Origin: DAOMFM01 sp035429825
GTDB taxonomy: Bacteria > Acidobacteriota > Blastocatellia > UBA7656 > JADIYM01
Assembly (NCBI GenBank): GCA_044224215.1
Contig: JBGAKX010000042.1
Coordinates: forward strand, 1 to 34,097
Direction of reading: 5' to 3'
Length of the DNA stretch: 34,097 nt
The translations under genes and the position numbers were made by a program. Below the pieces are notes generated by a model. It ran no database searches and was not told the DNA's origin. It saw only the letters and a list, made by a program, of their open reading frames with translations. The first letter of the stretch is position 1; every line of letters begins with the position of its first letter. Positions 18,314 to 27,033 of the stretch are shown in pieces.

Positions 18314-20288
18314 GTGGCTTCGCGTACCGACATTGCTCTGAGCCCTCGCAGCGCGCTCGAGGGCATCGCCCTGAAGTGCGACGCTGGACGTCACATTGCG
18401 CGGGCTGGCGCAGTCGGTCTTTGGGGCACTCTCGGCGGGCTCCTGCAAGATCTGGCTCGTCAAGCAGGGCGACATCTGCGAGCGGTGCGCAATGGCGAGA
18501 TCGTGTGAGAATCGCACGATGTGTCTGCACCTGAAGGTCGCCATTCCCGAGGGCAGGGTCTCGGGTCAGCGGGTTCCGCTCGAGGTGTTTCGCGACCGGG
18601 CGGTCGCAAAGGGAGGGTGTGGCCGCGTCGGAGACCCGCGTGGCTCGGCGGGGATGCTCTTCGCCCCGGAGGAAGTCGCGGTGGTGGGCGGCGACGCGTT
18701 CGCTGCGGTCCCGTTGACCGGACCGGCCGGCGTCCTCGGCCTTCTCGGCATCCTGCGGGCGACGCCGTTGTCGCTCGACGAGGTGGACGCGCTCGCGGGG
18801 TTCGCGGACGAGGCCGTCGTTGCGGTGCGCATTGCCGACCTGACGTCGCGTTACCAGCGTGCGCTGATGCAGCTCGAGGATGCCGCCGAGACCCGAGCCG
18901 ACGTCGAGGGGCTCCTGCACTCGATCCTGTACGGATCGTCGGAGTACGACGTGATTGCCGAAGACCTCGAGGGGAACGTCACGGTCTTCAGCGAAGGAGC
19001 GCGCACGACGTATGGTTACGAGCCGGACGAGCTGATCGGCCGCGTGAAGGCGGACGTGCTGTACGCGCCGGAAGAGATCGAGTCGGGCCGAATTGTCGAG
19101 ATACTGACGGAGGCGATGTCGACGGGCCGAGCGAGGCCGTCGATGCGCCTGCGCAAGAACGGCGAGCGGTTTCCCGCGCGCGCGACGTTCACTGTGCGGC
19201 GCGATGCCGAGGGCGATCCGTCGGGGTTCGTCATCGTGGAGCGCGACCTGACGATCGAGCGAACGAGCGCCCGAATGACGGAGTCCTCGATGAAGCACGT
19301 GGCCGAGCTGCAGGACCACCTGTTGTCGCTCAAGTCGACGAATGCGCTCCTTGAGGACGACATGCAGGGACTGCGCAGCGAGAACAGCGAGCTTCGCGGA
19401 CGGTTGCAGACGGTGAGCGAGCTCGAGGACCTGAACACGATCCGCGACGGGATCATCCGGGAGTTGCGCGCAAAGCTCGAAGCGCTATCGGTCGCGCCGG
19501 ATCCGCCGCAGGCCGCCGTGGACGTTGACGCCCCGCTGTACGAGGACGCTCCGGATGACGTTGCACCCGAGGCGCCTTCGGCGCCGCACGGGTTGTCGGT
19601 GGTCACGTATACGCCGCGTGACAGGATCGCGTTTTCGGAGGACGCCGCAGGCGCTGCGATCACGGTGACGCAGTTCGACAACGCGCGTGTCGCATTGAAT
19701 ACCGCGGCCAATGCGCAAGCCGTGCTCGTCGTGGACGTCCAGGCGCCGGACGGCTGGGCGATGTTGACCGCCGCGAACCTGGTCGAGGGAGCTCCGCCCG
19801 TTGTTGCAATCGGACCGGAGTCCGATCGTGGGAGGGCGCTTGCAGCATGCGCCTGGGCCTACGTGCCGCGTCCCGTCACGCGCGAGGACTTTGCGGAAGC
19901 CGTCTGGCGAGCCGGTGACCGGAAGCCGACGCGCGTGCTTCTCGTTGCGTCTGATAACGCAGTCGAACTCTCTGCAGCCTTCAAACACGCGAGCGTCGAG
20001 TTTTGCGCATCGACAACTGGAGGATAGCGCGCGACCGTCTGGTGCGAGGCGATGTCGACGTGCTGGTTGTCGACGGCTCCGACACGCGAATTCGCGGGGG
20101 CTCGAGGTTTCGACTGGCTCGCGGGCGAACCGGCGTACTTCAACTATCGATCGTGCTGCTTACGCCGGGTCATCCCGAATCGATTGCTTCAAGGCTCACG
20201 GGCGCGCGTCCCGCCGATGTCGTCGAGCGTGGGATCCGTCGACCGCGCCGTGCTGCTTGGAGCGTGTGATCGGGCGGGTCTGCGATGA
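18314..20288 (+). CDS. GAF-PAS-coiled-coil sensor with two receiver-like domains (several frame breaks)
   Basis: About 658 residues. The GTG at 18314 is preferred because it follows a TACAAT box by 9 bases; ATG 18293 is in the same frame. A first frame change lies near 18385. Domains in order: GAF (about residues 20-175) with a four-Cys cluster (CERC...C...C) at about 55-71; PAS (about 200-315, containing TYGYEPDELIGR and a SMRLRKNGERFP segment); a heptad-rich coiled coil (about 315-385); an acidic linker; then two receiver-like folds. In the first, VLVVDVQAPDG keeps an Asp, but the usual Lys is Arg in VPRPVT. In the second, TRVLLVASD, VDVLVVDG and IVLLTPGHPE mark the strands. No kinase, GGDEF or DNA-binding output is present. 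The last 90 codons need several frame changes (20020-20240). The stop overlaps the next start as ATGA. Signal and output are unknown. Confidence 0.65.
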
Positions 20289-21185
20289 CGGTCGCGATCG
20301 TCGTGCACGGAGGCGCGTGGGAGATTCCCGATGCGCTCGTTCCCTCGCACGAAGCGGGTGCATTCGGGCTTGCGCAACTCGGACACGAGGTGCTGCGTGG
20401 CGGAGGTTCTTGCGACCGACGCCGTCGAAGCAGCGATCCGCGATCTGGAGAACGATCCGTCGTTCGACGCGGGCTATGGTGCGTTCCTGAATCGCGACGG
20501 CGTTGCGGAACTCGACGCCGGAATCATGGACGGAACGAGTTTGCGCTCAGGCGCAGTCGCGGGTGTGACGCGCGTACGGCATCCGCTCGCACTGGCGCGG
20601 ATGGTCATGGAGTCGCAGATCGACTGCCTCGTCGTGGGCCGCGGCGCGGAAGCGCTCGCGGAGGAGCTGGGGATCGAGCTCGTCGCTCCGGAGTCGCTTG
20701 TCTCGGGACTTCGCGCTGAGTGCTGGCAGAGGCATGGCGCTCGGGACCCGCGCGCGATTTTTGCCTCGCATCCCACAGGTACGGTCGGGGCGGTTGCGCT
20801 CGACTCCAACGGACGCATTGCGGCAGGCACATCGACCGGCGGCCTCCCGGGGAAGCGCCCCGGACGCGTTGGCGACTCGCCGTTGATCGGATGTGGCTTC
20901 TATGCGGATTCCGCGAGCGGCGGCGCATCGGCAACCGGTCATGGCGAGGCCATCATGACCGTCGGGCTCTCGCGGCTCGTCGTCTCACAGATCGCTGCGG
21001 GCGCGGACGTCGTGACGGCAGTCCGAGTGTCCGTGGACCAGCTCGCATCCGCGCGTATTGGCGGGAGAGGCGGTGTCATCGCGCTCGATGGCAAGGGACA
21101 ACCGGCGGTTGCGTTCAATACAGGTCGACTGGCGCGCGCGTGGATCGACGGCGAGGGACGACAATCGTCAGGCGTCGACCACTGA
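20285..21185 (+). CDS. Isoaspartyl peptidase / plant-type L-asparaginase (one frame break)
   Basis: Ntn-hydrolase of family T2 that releases isoaspartyl residues from damaged peptides and also hydrolyses asparagine. About 299 residues. The N-terminus VAIVVHGGAWEIP is typical. The motif NDPSFDAGYGAFLNRDG marks the alpha-chain. The autoproteolytic Thr should be the one in HPTGTVGAVALD, followed by the STGGLPGKRPGRVGDSPLIG loop and SATGHGE. One extra base near 20410 (GGTTCTTGCG) shifts the frame; the text joins as LRGGGS-ATDAVEAAI. The ATG overlaps the sensor stop by four bases (ATGA), so translation is probably coupled. The damage-repair role is known for the family; a link to the sensor is inferred from the overlap only. 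Confidence 0.9.
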
Positions 21186-21214
21186 AATCCCGCGCTCGGC
21201 CGGCAGAGTGGTCT

Positions 21215-21625
21215 CTAGGACCCGGTCGTGTCGTGCTCGCGAAACAGGTTCGTGAGGTATGCGATCGCCGCTTCACGCGATTCGAACTCGTTCGTGTCGG
21301 GGCGGCCCGCCTGGCGAAGGATAGATCGCAGGTCCTCGGCCATTGACGGGCGCGGTCCCGTGTACCACGCGGAACCAACGAATGACGTCTGAAGCACCGT
21401 GCGCTGGATGACGGAGGCCAGGATGTTGCGGATGTCGCCGGTGAGCGCATCGAGTTGCGTCAGACCTGTCAGTGCGGCCGTCGGGATGTCCTCGTCCCAA
21501 AGGTCGTAGTACGACGCGATGACCGCCGAAAGCTTGGACACATCGATTGTCGGCGGATAAGTGCTCTCTATGATTCGGCAGCCGTCGATCTCGGATACGT
21601 CAAAGTCGAAACCTGCAATGTGCAT
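21215..21625 (-). CDS. Small conserved-looking protein of unknown function
   Basis: 136 residues from ATG 21625, chosen because GGAAG lies 4-5 bases upstream; the frame is open back to 21688, and that longer form would overlap the methyltransferase stop. It starts MHIAGFDFDVSEIDGC and is an alternating beta/alpha protein without signal peptide or Cys motif. The central STYPPTIDVSKLSAVIASYY and the final FESREAAIAYLTNLF vaguely recall STAS/SpoIIAA-like proteins, but I do not recognise the family. It lies 60 bases behind the methyltransferase gene on the same strand, which suggests co-transcription. Confidence 0.7.
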   Translation of the reverse strand: MHIAGFDFDVSEIDGCRIIESTYPPTIDVSKLSAVIASYYDLWDEDIPTAALTGLTQLDALTGDIRNILASVIQRTVLQTSFVGSAWYTGPRPSMAEDLRSILRQAGRPDTNEFESREAAIAYLTNLFREHDTTGS

Positions 21626-21684
21626 TCGTCTTCCAGTTTCAGGGGATGGGTCTAGCGTAGCACCGAACGAGCCGGTGCGACATT

Positions 21685-22496
21685 TCATTTGTGGCCGGCA
21701 AACACGACGGCGCTCGCGGACACGTCAAAGTAGTGCCCGTCGATTTCGCGATCGATGATTGACGCGACGGTTCGCATGACGTCCGCCTGCCGATCCTCGG
21801 GAAGAATGCCGACCCATTCCGCCAGAAACAGGTCCGAGACGAGCGGCGCCGTGAGGAATTCGCGCGCCGTCGCAAATCGCCACTCCTCGCGCGAACGGTG
21901 TGGAAAAGCACTCTTGATTCCCGAGGCGCGAATCGTGTCGAGGGCCTCGTGGACCGTCGGTCTGCGGCTCATCAATCCTTCGAGGCTTGCCCATACTGTG
22001 TCGTCGAGCCCGATGTCGTGAAGCGCCTCCCAGTAAAGCGAGTAGAACTCATCGAACGTGCCGCGCAGCGCAACTTTCACGGCAATCGGCGCCCCGTCGC
22101 GCGCAACGCGAACTGCCTCGGCAGCCATTGCGCCAAGCCGGTCCGGATCCACGAGACTTGCGTCAAGGATGACTCCGTCAAAGGCGTCGTTCTCGAAATC
22201 GAACCGCTCGGGTTCGCCCACCAGGGCGTATTCGACGTCGATGCGACGCCTGCCTTGGACTGCGCGATGGCGATGCGGTCCGGATCCTCGTCGGTGCCGA
22301 CGACTTCGCCCTCGTCGAGCGTTGCTGCAAGCGCAATCGCGGCGCAGCCCGTCCCGCAATTGATCTCGAGCAACCGGCCCTTCTTGGGCATCTTGACGTG
22401 CTCGGCCAGAACGTCGAATCGCTCGCACCAATCGGTCGCAATCATGAGGTCGAAGCGGTATGCCCGCTCGCGACGGTGTTCGGTGTCGGATTGCAT
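21685..22496 (-). CDS. SAM-dependent methyltransferase-like protein (one frame break)
   Basis: About 270 residues from ATG 22496 to TGA 21687-21685. The N-terminal half carries the class I Rossmann motif LLEINCGTGCAAIALAA and the acidic end of strand 2, VVGTDEDPDRI. Strand 4 is DAFDGVILDAS and strand 5 is APIAVKVALRGTF, both in the second frame; the break is near 22255. The C-terminal 100 residues (LMSRRPTVHEALD ... VFAGHK) are an extra helical part. The substrate cannot be told. A similar layout is common in small-molecule methylases of this fold. A promoter with an 18-base spacer ends 6 bases before the ATG. It is divergent from the flavin oxidase. Confidence 0.75.
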
Positions 22497-22502
22497 GCGC
22501 GA

Positions 22503-22532
22503 AGCCTACCCGGCGCGCGCGACGAGTGTAAA
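22503..22532 (-). promoter_or_regulatory. Promoter of the methyltransferase gene
   Basis: TTTACA (22532-22527; five of six), an 18-base GC-only-rich spacer and TAGGCT (22508-22503; three of six) lie 6 bases before the ATG at 22496. No Shine-Dalgarno lies between, fitting a leaderless mRNA. Confidence 0.4.
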
Positions 22533-22602
22533 GAAGTGGCGACCGGGCGATGCATCGTCGTGCGGAGGACCGATTCGTATCGCGCGAAAATCGCCACACG
22601 AT

Positions 22603-22621
22603 TGTGGTAAGTACTACCGCA
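22603..22621. promoter_or_regulatory. GGTA-N5-TACC inverted repeat over the flavin oxidase start
   Basis: TGTGGTA (22603-22609) and TACCGCA (22615-22621) are inverted copies with one mismatch and a five-base spacer. The right arm includes the A of the ATG. GGT...ACC half-sites are typical of FadR-type GntR regulators, which often control lactate and glycolate oxidases. A repressor site is thus plausible but unproven; no regulator gene is next to it. Confidence 0.35.
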
Positions 22622-23997
22622 TGGACCAGGATCGGATTGTTGCGCGTCTCGAGGCCATTGTCGGGGCCGAACATGTATCGACGAGCGAGGACGACCGGAA
22701 CGCGTACGGCCAGGATGCGCTCAAGGAGACCTATCAACCGGCGGTGGTCGTATGGCCCCGGACGACCGAGGAGGTCTCCGCGATCATGCGGTTCGCCAAC
22801 GAAGTGCCTGTCCCCGTGACGCCGCGGGCCGGCGGTGTCGGGTACACGGGCGGCGCGGTACCGATTCACGGCGGAATCCTGCTCTCGGTGACACGCATGG
22901 ACCGCATTCTCGAGATCGACGAACCAAACCTGATCGCGATTGCCGAGCCTGGCGTCATCACCGCCGATTTCCAGCGCGCAGTAGAGGCGCGTGGTCTGTT
23001 CTATCCCCCGGACCCGTCGAGCCTCGAGGAATCGATGTTGGGCGGGAACATTGCCGAGAACGCCGGCGGCCTGCGCTGTGTGAAGTATGGCGTGACGGGA
23101 GCCTACGTCCTCGGCATGACATTCGTGGCGGCGACGGGCGAGGTAGTCAGGGCGGGCGGACGCACGACCAAGAACGTTGTGGGGTTCGACCTGTCGAGCG
23201 TGATGGTCGGAAGCGAGGGAATGCTCGGCGTTGCGACCGATATCACGTTCCGGCTGCTGCCGCTGCCGGAGGCGAACCAGACGTTGAGCGTCACTTTTGC
23301 GGACGTTCGCCGCGCCGCGGAGTGCGTCACGGCGATCATGGCCAACCGGTTGATCCCTGCAAAGATCGAATTGATCGACAGGTTCTCGCTTCAGGCCGTC
23401 GCGGACTATTCGGGCGAGCCGATGCCGCGCGACGTCGGCGCGCTGCTCCTGATAGAGGTCGACGGCGAACACTCGGAGGTTGCACGCGAGGCGAGGGAAG
23501 TGGAGCGGATCTGCCGGGCACAGGGCGCGCTCGAGATCATCACCGCCGACACGGCGGAGGAGGCGGATCGGCTGTGGGCCGTCAGGCGCCTTATCTCGCC
23601 AGCGGTCGGGCGGCTGCGTCCGCGCAAGCTCAACCAGGACGTCGTCGTGCCCCGCACGAGGATCCCGGATCTGCTTGCGCTCGTCGACGAGATCTCGGAG
23701 CGGACAGGTCTTCTGATCCCGTGCTTCGGACACGCTGGTGACGGAAACATGCACGTGAACGTCATGCTGGATCCGGACGATCCACGCGAGGCGGCGCTGG
23801 CCAAGGCCGAGGTCGAGGAGATCTTCCGCGCGTCCGTGGCGCTCGGAGGGACGATCTCTGGTGAACATGGAATCGGATACGTGAAGGCGCCGTATCTCGG
23901 GCTTGCGCTCACTGAGGATACGATCGAAATGATGCGGAGGCTGAAGCGCGCGTTCGATCCGAACGGCATCCTCAACCCGGGCAAGGTCTTCTTCTAG
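22621..23997 (+). CDS. FAD-linked oxidase, glycolate oxidase GlcD / lactate dehydrogenase type
   Basis: A 458-residue cytoplasmic flavoprotein that oxidises a 2-hydroxy acid such as glycolate or D-lactate. The N-terminal PCMH FAD-binding domain (about 35-215) has PRAGGVGYTGGAVP for the FAD pyrophosphate and GGNIAENAGGLRCVKYG. The C-terminal domain ends with the family motifs CFGHAGDGNMHVNV, GGTISGEHGIGYVKA and FDPNGILNPGKVF. Length and ends are normal and the frame is intact. Neither glcE nor glcF lies beside it, so it may act alone or with partners elsewhere, and the substrate within the family is open. The ATG at 22621 has no clear Shine-Dalgarno and lies in a GGTA...TACC inverted repeat. 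Divergent from the methyltransferase. Confidence 0.93.
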   Translation: MDQDRIVARLEAIVGAEHVSTSEDDRNAYGQDALKETYQPAVVVWPRTTEEVSAIMRFANEVPVPVTPRAGGVGYTGGAVPIHGGILLSVTRMDRILEIDEPNLIAIAEPGVITADFQRAVEARGLFYPPDPSSLEESMLGGNIAENAGGLRCVKYGVTGAYVLGMTFVAATGEVVRAGGRTTKNVVGFDLSSVMVGSEGMLGVATDITFRLLPLPEANQTLSVTFADVRRAAECVTAIMANRLIPAKIELIDRFSLQAVADYSGEPMPRDVGALLLIEVDGEHSEVAREAREVERICRAQGALEIITADTAEEADRLWAVRRLISPAVGRLRPRKLNQDVVVPRTRIPDLLALVDEISERTGLLIPCFGHAGDGNMHVNVMLDPDDPREAALAKAEVEEIFRASVALGGTISGEHGIGYVKAPYLGLALTEDTIEMMRRLKRAFDPNGILNPGKVFF

Positions 23998-24016
23998 AGG
24001 TCGCCGATAATGCAAA

Positions 24017-24041
24017 GGCCCCGGTGCTCGTCACCGGGGCC
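24017..24041. terminator. Hairpin between convergent genes
   Basis: GGCCCCGGTG (24017-24026) and CACCGGGGCC (24032-24041) form a perfect 10-bp stem with a five-base loop, 20 bases after the flavin oxidase stop. It also overlaps the end of the convergent DUF11 gene. No strong T-run follows on either strand (only CTTGG and CTTTGC), so it is a weak or bidirectional terminator. Confidence 0.55.
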
Positions 24042-25313
24042 CTTGGCACTGCGTACCGCGATGATCAGAACTGTTCCAGTCACCCGCGACCGGAACGAGT
24101 CCCGTGCCGCCATATACGAACGTCAGGCTCGCCGGTCCGGGCGAGTTGACGTTTCTGAGGAACCACGCGGCGGAACCCGTCTGAACGGATCCGATGGTGC
24201 TCTGGCCGTTCGCGTCCCAATCGCCGAGAGCTTACGCGCCGCAACGCTGCACCAAATACGAAGGCGAGATCCGCGGCGCCGCCCGAGTTCGTGTTCTTGA
24301 GGAAGCAGGTCGCAGTCGCCGGGTTGTAGAGTCCGATCGTATCCGCCGATTGTCCTGTCCCAGTCGCCGGCGAGCGGTATCAGTCCGCCACCGGTTGGTC
24401 CGAACTGGAACACGACGTCCGCAGGGCACGACGAGTTGCTGTTCTTGAGGAAGAATGCGCCGTTCACGGGGTCATACAGGCCAATTGTGTCAAAGCCGTC
24501 GTTGTTCCAGTCTCCGGCGATCGGCAGCCAGCCGGAACCCGCGGGGCCAAACGTGAACGTGATGTTCGCCGGCCCGGGCGAGTTGCCGTTGCGCAGGAAC
24601 ACCGCGCCGGTGCTCTGGTCGTACAGGCCGACCGTGTCGACGCCGTCGTTGTTCCAGTCCCCGACGATGGGCTTGACGGTGCCGCCACCAGCCCCGAACG
24701 TGAAGACCAGGTCTGCGACGCCCGCCGTGTTCGTGTTCCTCAGGAACCAGCTTCCGTCGACGGAATTGTAGACGCCGACGGTGTCGACGCTGTTTCCGCC
24801 GATGCGCAGCTCGATCGACGACGAGTTGTTGCTCGACAACGGATCGGGCGTGTTGCTCGAGACCGTTACGGTGTTGGTGATCCGAACGTTGTCATGTGCC
24901 GTCGAGACGACGCGAAGCGAAATCGTCATCATCTCGACCGACGAAGCTGAAAAACTCGTTTTGGTGATCCGCACCGTGCCCGATCCGCCAACAGGCGGAG
25001 CAATGAGCGACCATCCCGCAGGAATGTCGGAAGAGAAGTACACGAGCCCTGCCGGGATGACGTCCTGGACGGTTGCAAGCGTCGCGTTCGCAGGTCCGTT
25101 GTTTGAAACTGTCAGTTCGAACGGCACGATCTGGTTGGGGCCCACTTCGGTGGTCAACGTGGTCGCCGTGACCGACAGATCGGCGCCCGTCGCCTGGGCA
25201 GAGACCGGCATTGCCGCAGCGAGAAAAATGATCGCCGCGGCCGCGAGCACCGAGAGCACGCGCCCAAACGAGCGTGCATCCCGCGACGGTGCTTCAAGTG
25301 TGAAATGTCTCAT
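24031..25313 (-). CDS. Secreted DUF11 protein with five FG-GAP-like tandem repeats (two frame breaks)
   Basis: About 427 residues from ATG 25313 (GGGAG 9-10 bases upstream). A long signal peptide with the core LSVLAAAAIIFLAAAMPVSA is followed by a DUF11 beta-sandwich (about 45-170; PFELTVSNNGPANATLATVQ, then the SSNTPDPLSSNN end). Next come five repeats of about 50 residues: DT.GLY....G.FFLRN.NS.GPA...F.FG......PI.GDWNNDG. The first three are in one frame. The fourth starts near 24350 and the fifth near 24235, each in a new frame, ending at TGA 24033-24031. Repeats of this type build surface propellers that often bind calcium or sugars. The ORF read without correction would end at 24123. Divergent from guaB. 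Confidence 0.75.
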
Positions 25314-25477
25314 CTCAACGTTCTCCCTTGTGACTCGAATCGACCCCCAGCCGGTCGTCCGGCCGTTCGAAACGGGCTATCGCATTGGGACATATGCGTC
25401 TTGGCGGCCAGCGTATCACCAACTTGTACACATAGCCGCACCATCAGGTCTGGTCGAACGGCTCTCGATGGCCAACC

Positions 25478-25506
25478 TTGCGGTCGCATTGGCCGCTTGT
25501 TAGACT
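25478..25506 (+). promoter_or_regulatory. Candidate guaB promoter
   Basis: TTGCGG (25478-25483), a 17-base spacer and TAGACT (25501-25506; four of six) lie 40 bases before the guaB start. A strong Shine-Dalgarno AGGAGGGG (25531-25538) follows. The -35 is weak. Confidence 0.35.
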
Positions 25507-25546
25507 TCAATCTTTTATTTGGCATCCTTGAGGAGGGGCAACGCGC

Positions 25547-27005
25547 ATGCTCGACGAGCAGTTGATTGAGGGGCTCACATTCGACGACGTCTCGCTGCTA
25601 CCGGCGCTGAGCGACGTTCTTCCCGCCGAGGCCGACACCAGCACGCGCTTCTCGCGAAGGGTGACACTGAACGTTCCGGTGTCGAGCGCCGCCATGGACA
25701 CGGTCACCGAGGCCGCAATGGCGATTGCGATCGCACAGCAGGGCGGCATTGGGGTCATTCACAAGAACCTCTCGATCCAGGCGCAGCGCGACGAGGTCGA
25801 CAAGGTGAAGCGCTCAGAGAGTTGGATGATCGTCGATCCCGTCACGATCACGCCGGACCGGCCCGTGTCGGACGCGCTTGCGCTGATGGAGCGTTACCAC
25901 ATCTCGGGCGTGCCCGTCGTGACCGACGGCGGCCGACTTGTCGGAATTCTCACGAACCGGGACCTCCGTTTCGAGGGTCGCACGAACCTGCCCGTGTCCG
26001 AGATCATGACCAAGGACAACCTGATCACCGTCCCGGTCGGAACCACGCTCGGAGAGGCGCGAGGCATCCTTCAGCAGCACCGCGTCGAAAAGCTGCTCGT
26101 CGTCGACGATGATTTTCGCCTGAAGGGTCTGATAACGGTCAAGGATATCCAGAAACAGATCAAGTACCCGCTTGCTGCAAAGGACGAGCTCGGCAGGCTT
26201 CGATGCGCGGCGGCGGTAGGAGCTACGGGTGATTTTGTCGAGCGCGCCGACGAGCTGATCCGTGCGCGGGTCGACGTACTCTGCGTCGACACGGCGCACG
26301 GTCACACGTCGCGCGTATTGCAGGCGGTGGCCGAACCCAAGCGAAGGCACGACAACGTCGACATCGTCGCCGGAAACGTTGCGACCTACGACGGCGCGCG
26401 TGCGCTCGTCGACGCCGGCGCGGACGCCGTCAAGGTCGGCATGGGGCCCGGCTCGATCTGCACGACGCGTATCGTGAGCGGCGCCGGCGTGCCCCAGTTG
26501 ACCGCAATCTCGGAGGCCGCACGAGCGCTTCGCGGCACAGAGGTCCCGCTGATCGCGGACGGCGGAATCAAGTTCTCGGGCGACGTCGCCAAGGCGATCG
26601 CGGCCGGCGCCGACTGCGTCATGATCGGTTCGCTGTTCGCCGGAACTGACGAGAGCCCGGCGAGATCGTTCGCACCAGGGACGCGGCTTCCAGGACATGC
26701 CGCAACATCGAGCAAGTCGCCGCGATGAAGGAAGGCGGCAAGGACGCTGCGTGAAGTGGCGAGGCCGGCCAAGCTGGTTCCCGGAGGGAATCGAAGGCCG
26801 CGTGACGTACAAGGGTCAGCTTGCAAACCTCGTCATCCAGCTTGTCGGCGGACTGCAGGCAGGCATGGGCTACTGCGGATGCCGTTCGATCGCCGAGATG
26901 AAGGAGCGCACGCAGTTCATCCGCATCAGTCCCGCGGGACTCCGCGAGAGACACGTGCATGACGTCTTCATCACCAAGGAATCGCCGAACTACCAGATCG
27001 AGTAG
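25547..27005 (+). CDS. guaB: IMP dehydrogenase (frame breaks in the active-site flap)
   Basis: Oxidises IMP to XMP with NAD+, the first step to GMP; GuaA is the next enzyme. About 485 residues, normal for the family. The (beta/alpha)8 barrel starts GLTFDDVSLLPALSDVLP. Two CBS domains fill about 93-205 (SESWMIVDPVTITPDRPVSD; NLITVPVGTTLGEARGI). The catalytic Cys is in GPGSICTTRIVSGAGVPQ, and the phosphate loop is IADGGIKFSGDVAKAI. Between about 26660 and 26790 the frame changes several times: GEIV, RGFQDM, RNIEQVAAMKEGGKD, RPAKLVP and EGIEGRVTYKGQ all lie in the right order but not in one frame. The conserved Arg-Tyr of the flap is not readable. The C-terminus is normal (GMGYCGCRSIAEMKE) and ends at TAG 27003-27005. 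The start has AGGAGGGG 8-10 bases upstream. Since the enzyme is usually essential, sequence error is likelier than decay. Confidence 0.93.
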
Positions 27006-27033
27006 TCCTGGAACCATCGGCCCGAGGCGCGAA

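Noticed and set aside
22500..24015. Minus-strand open frame running through the flavin oxidase into the methyltransferase
   Set aside because: The part above 22496 is antisense to a clear flavin oxidase and is Arg-rich noise. Only the methyltransferase part is real.
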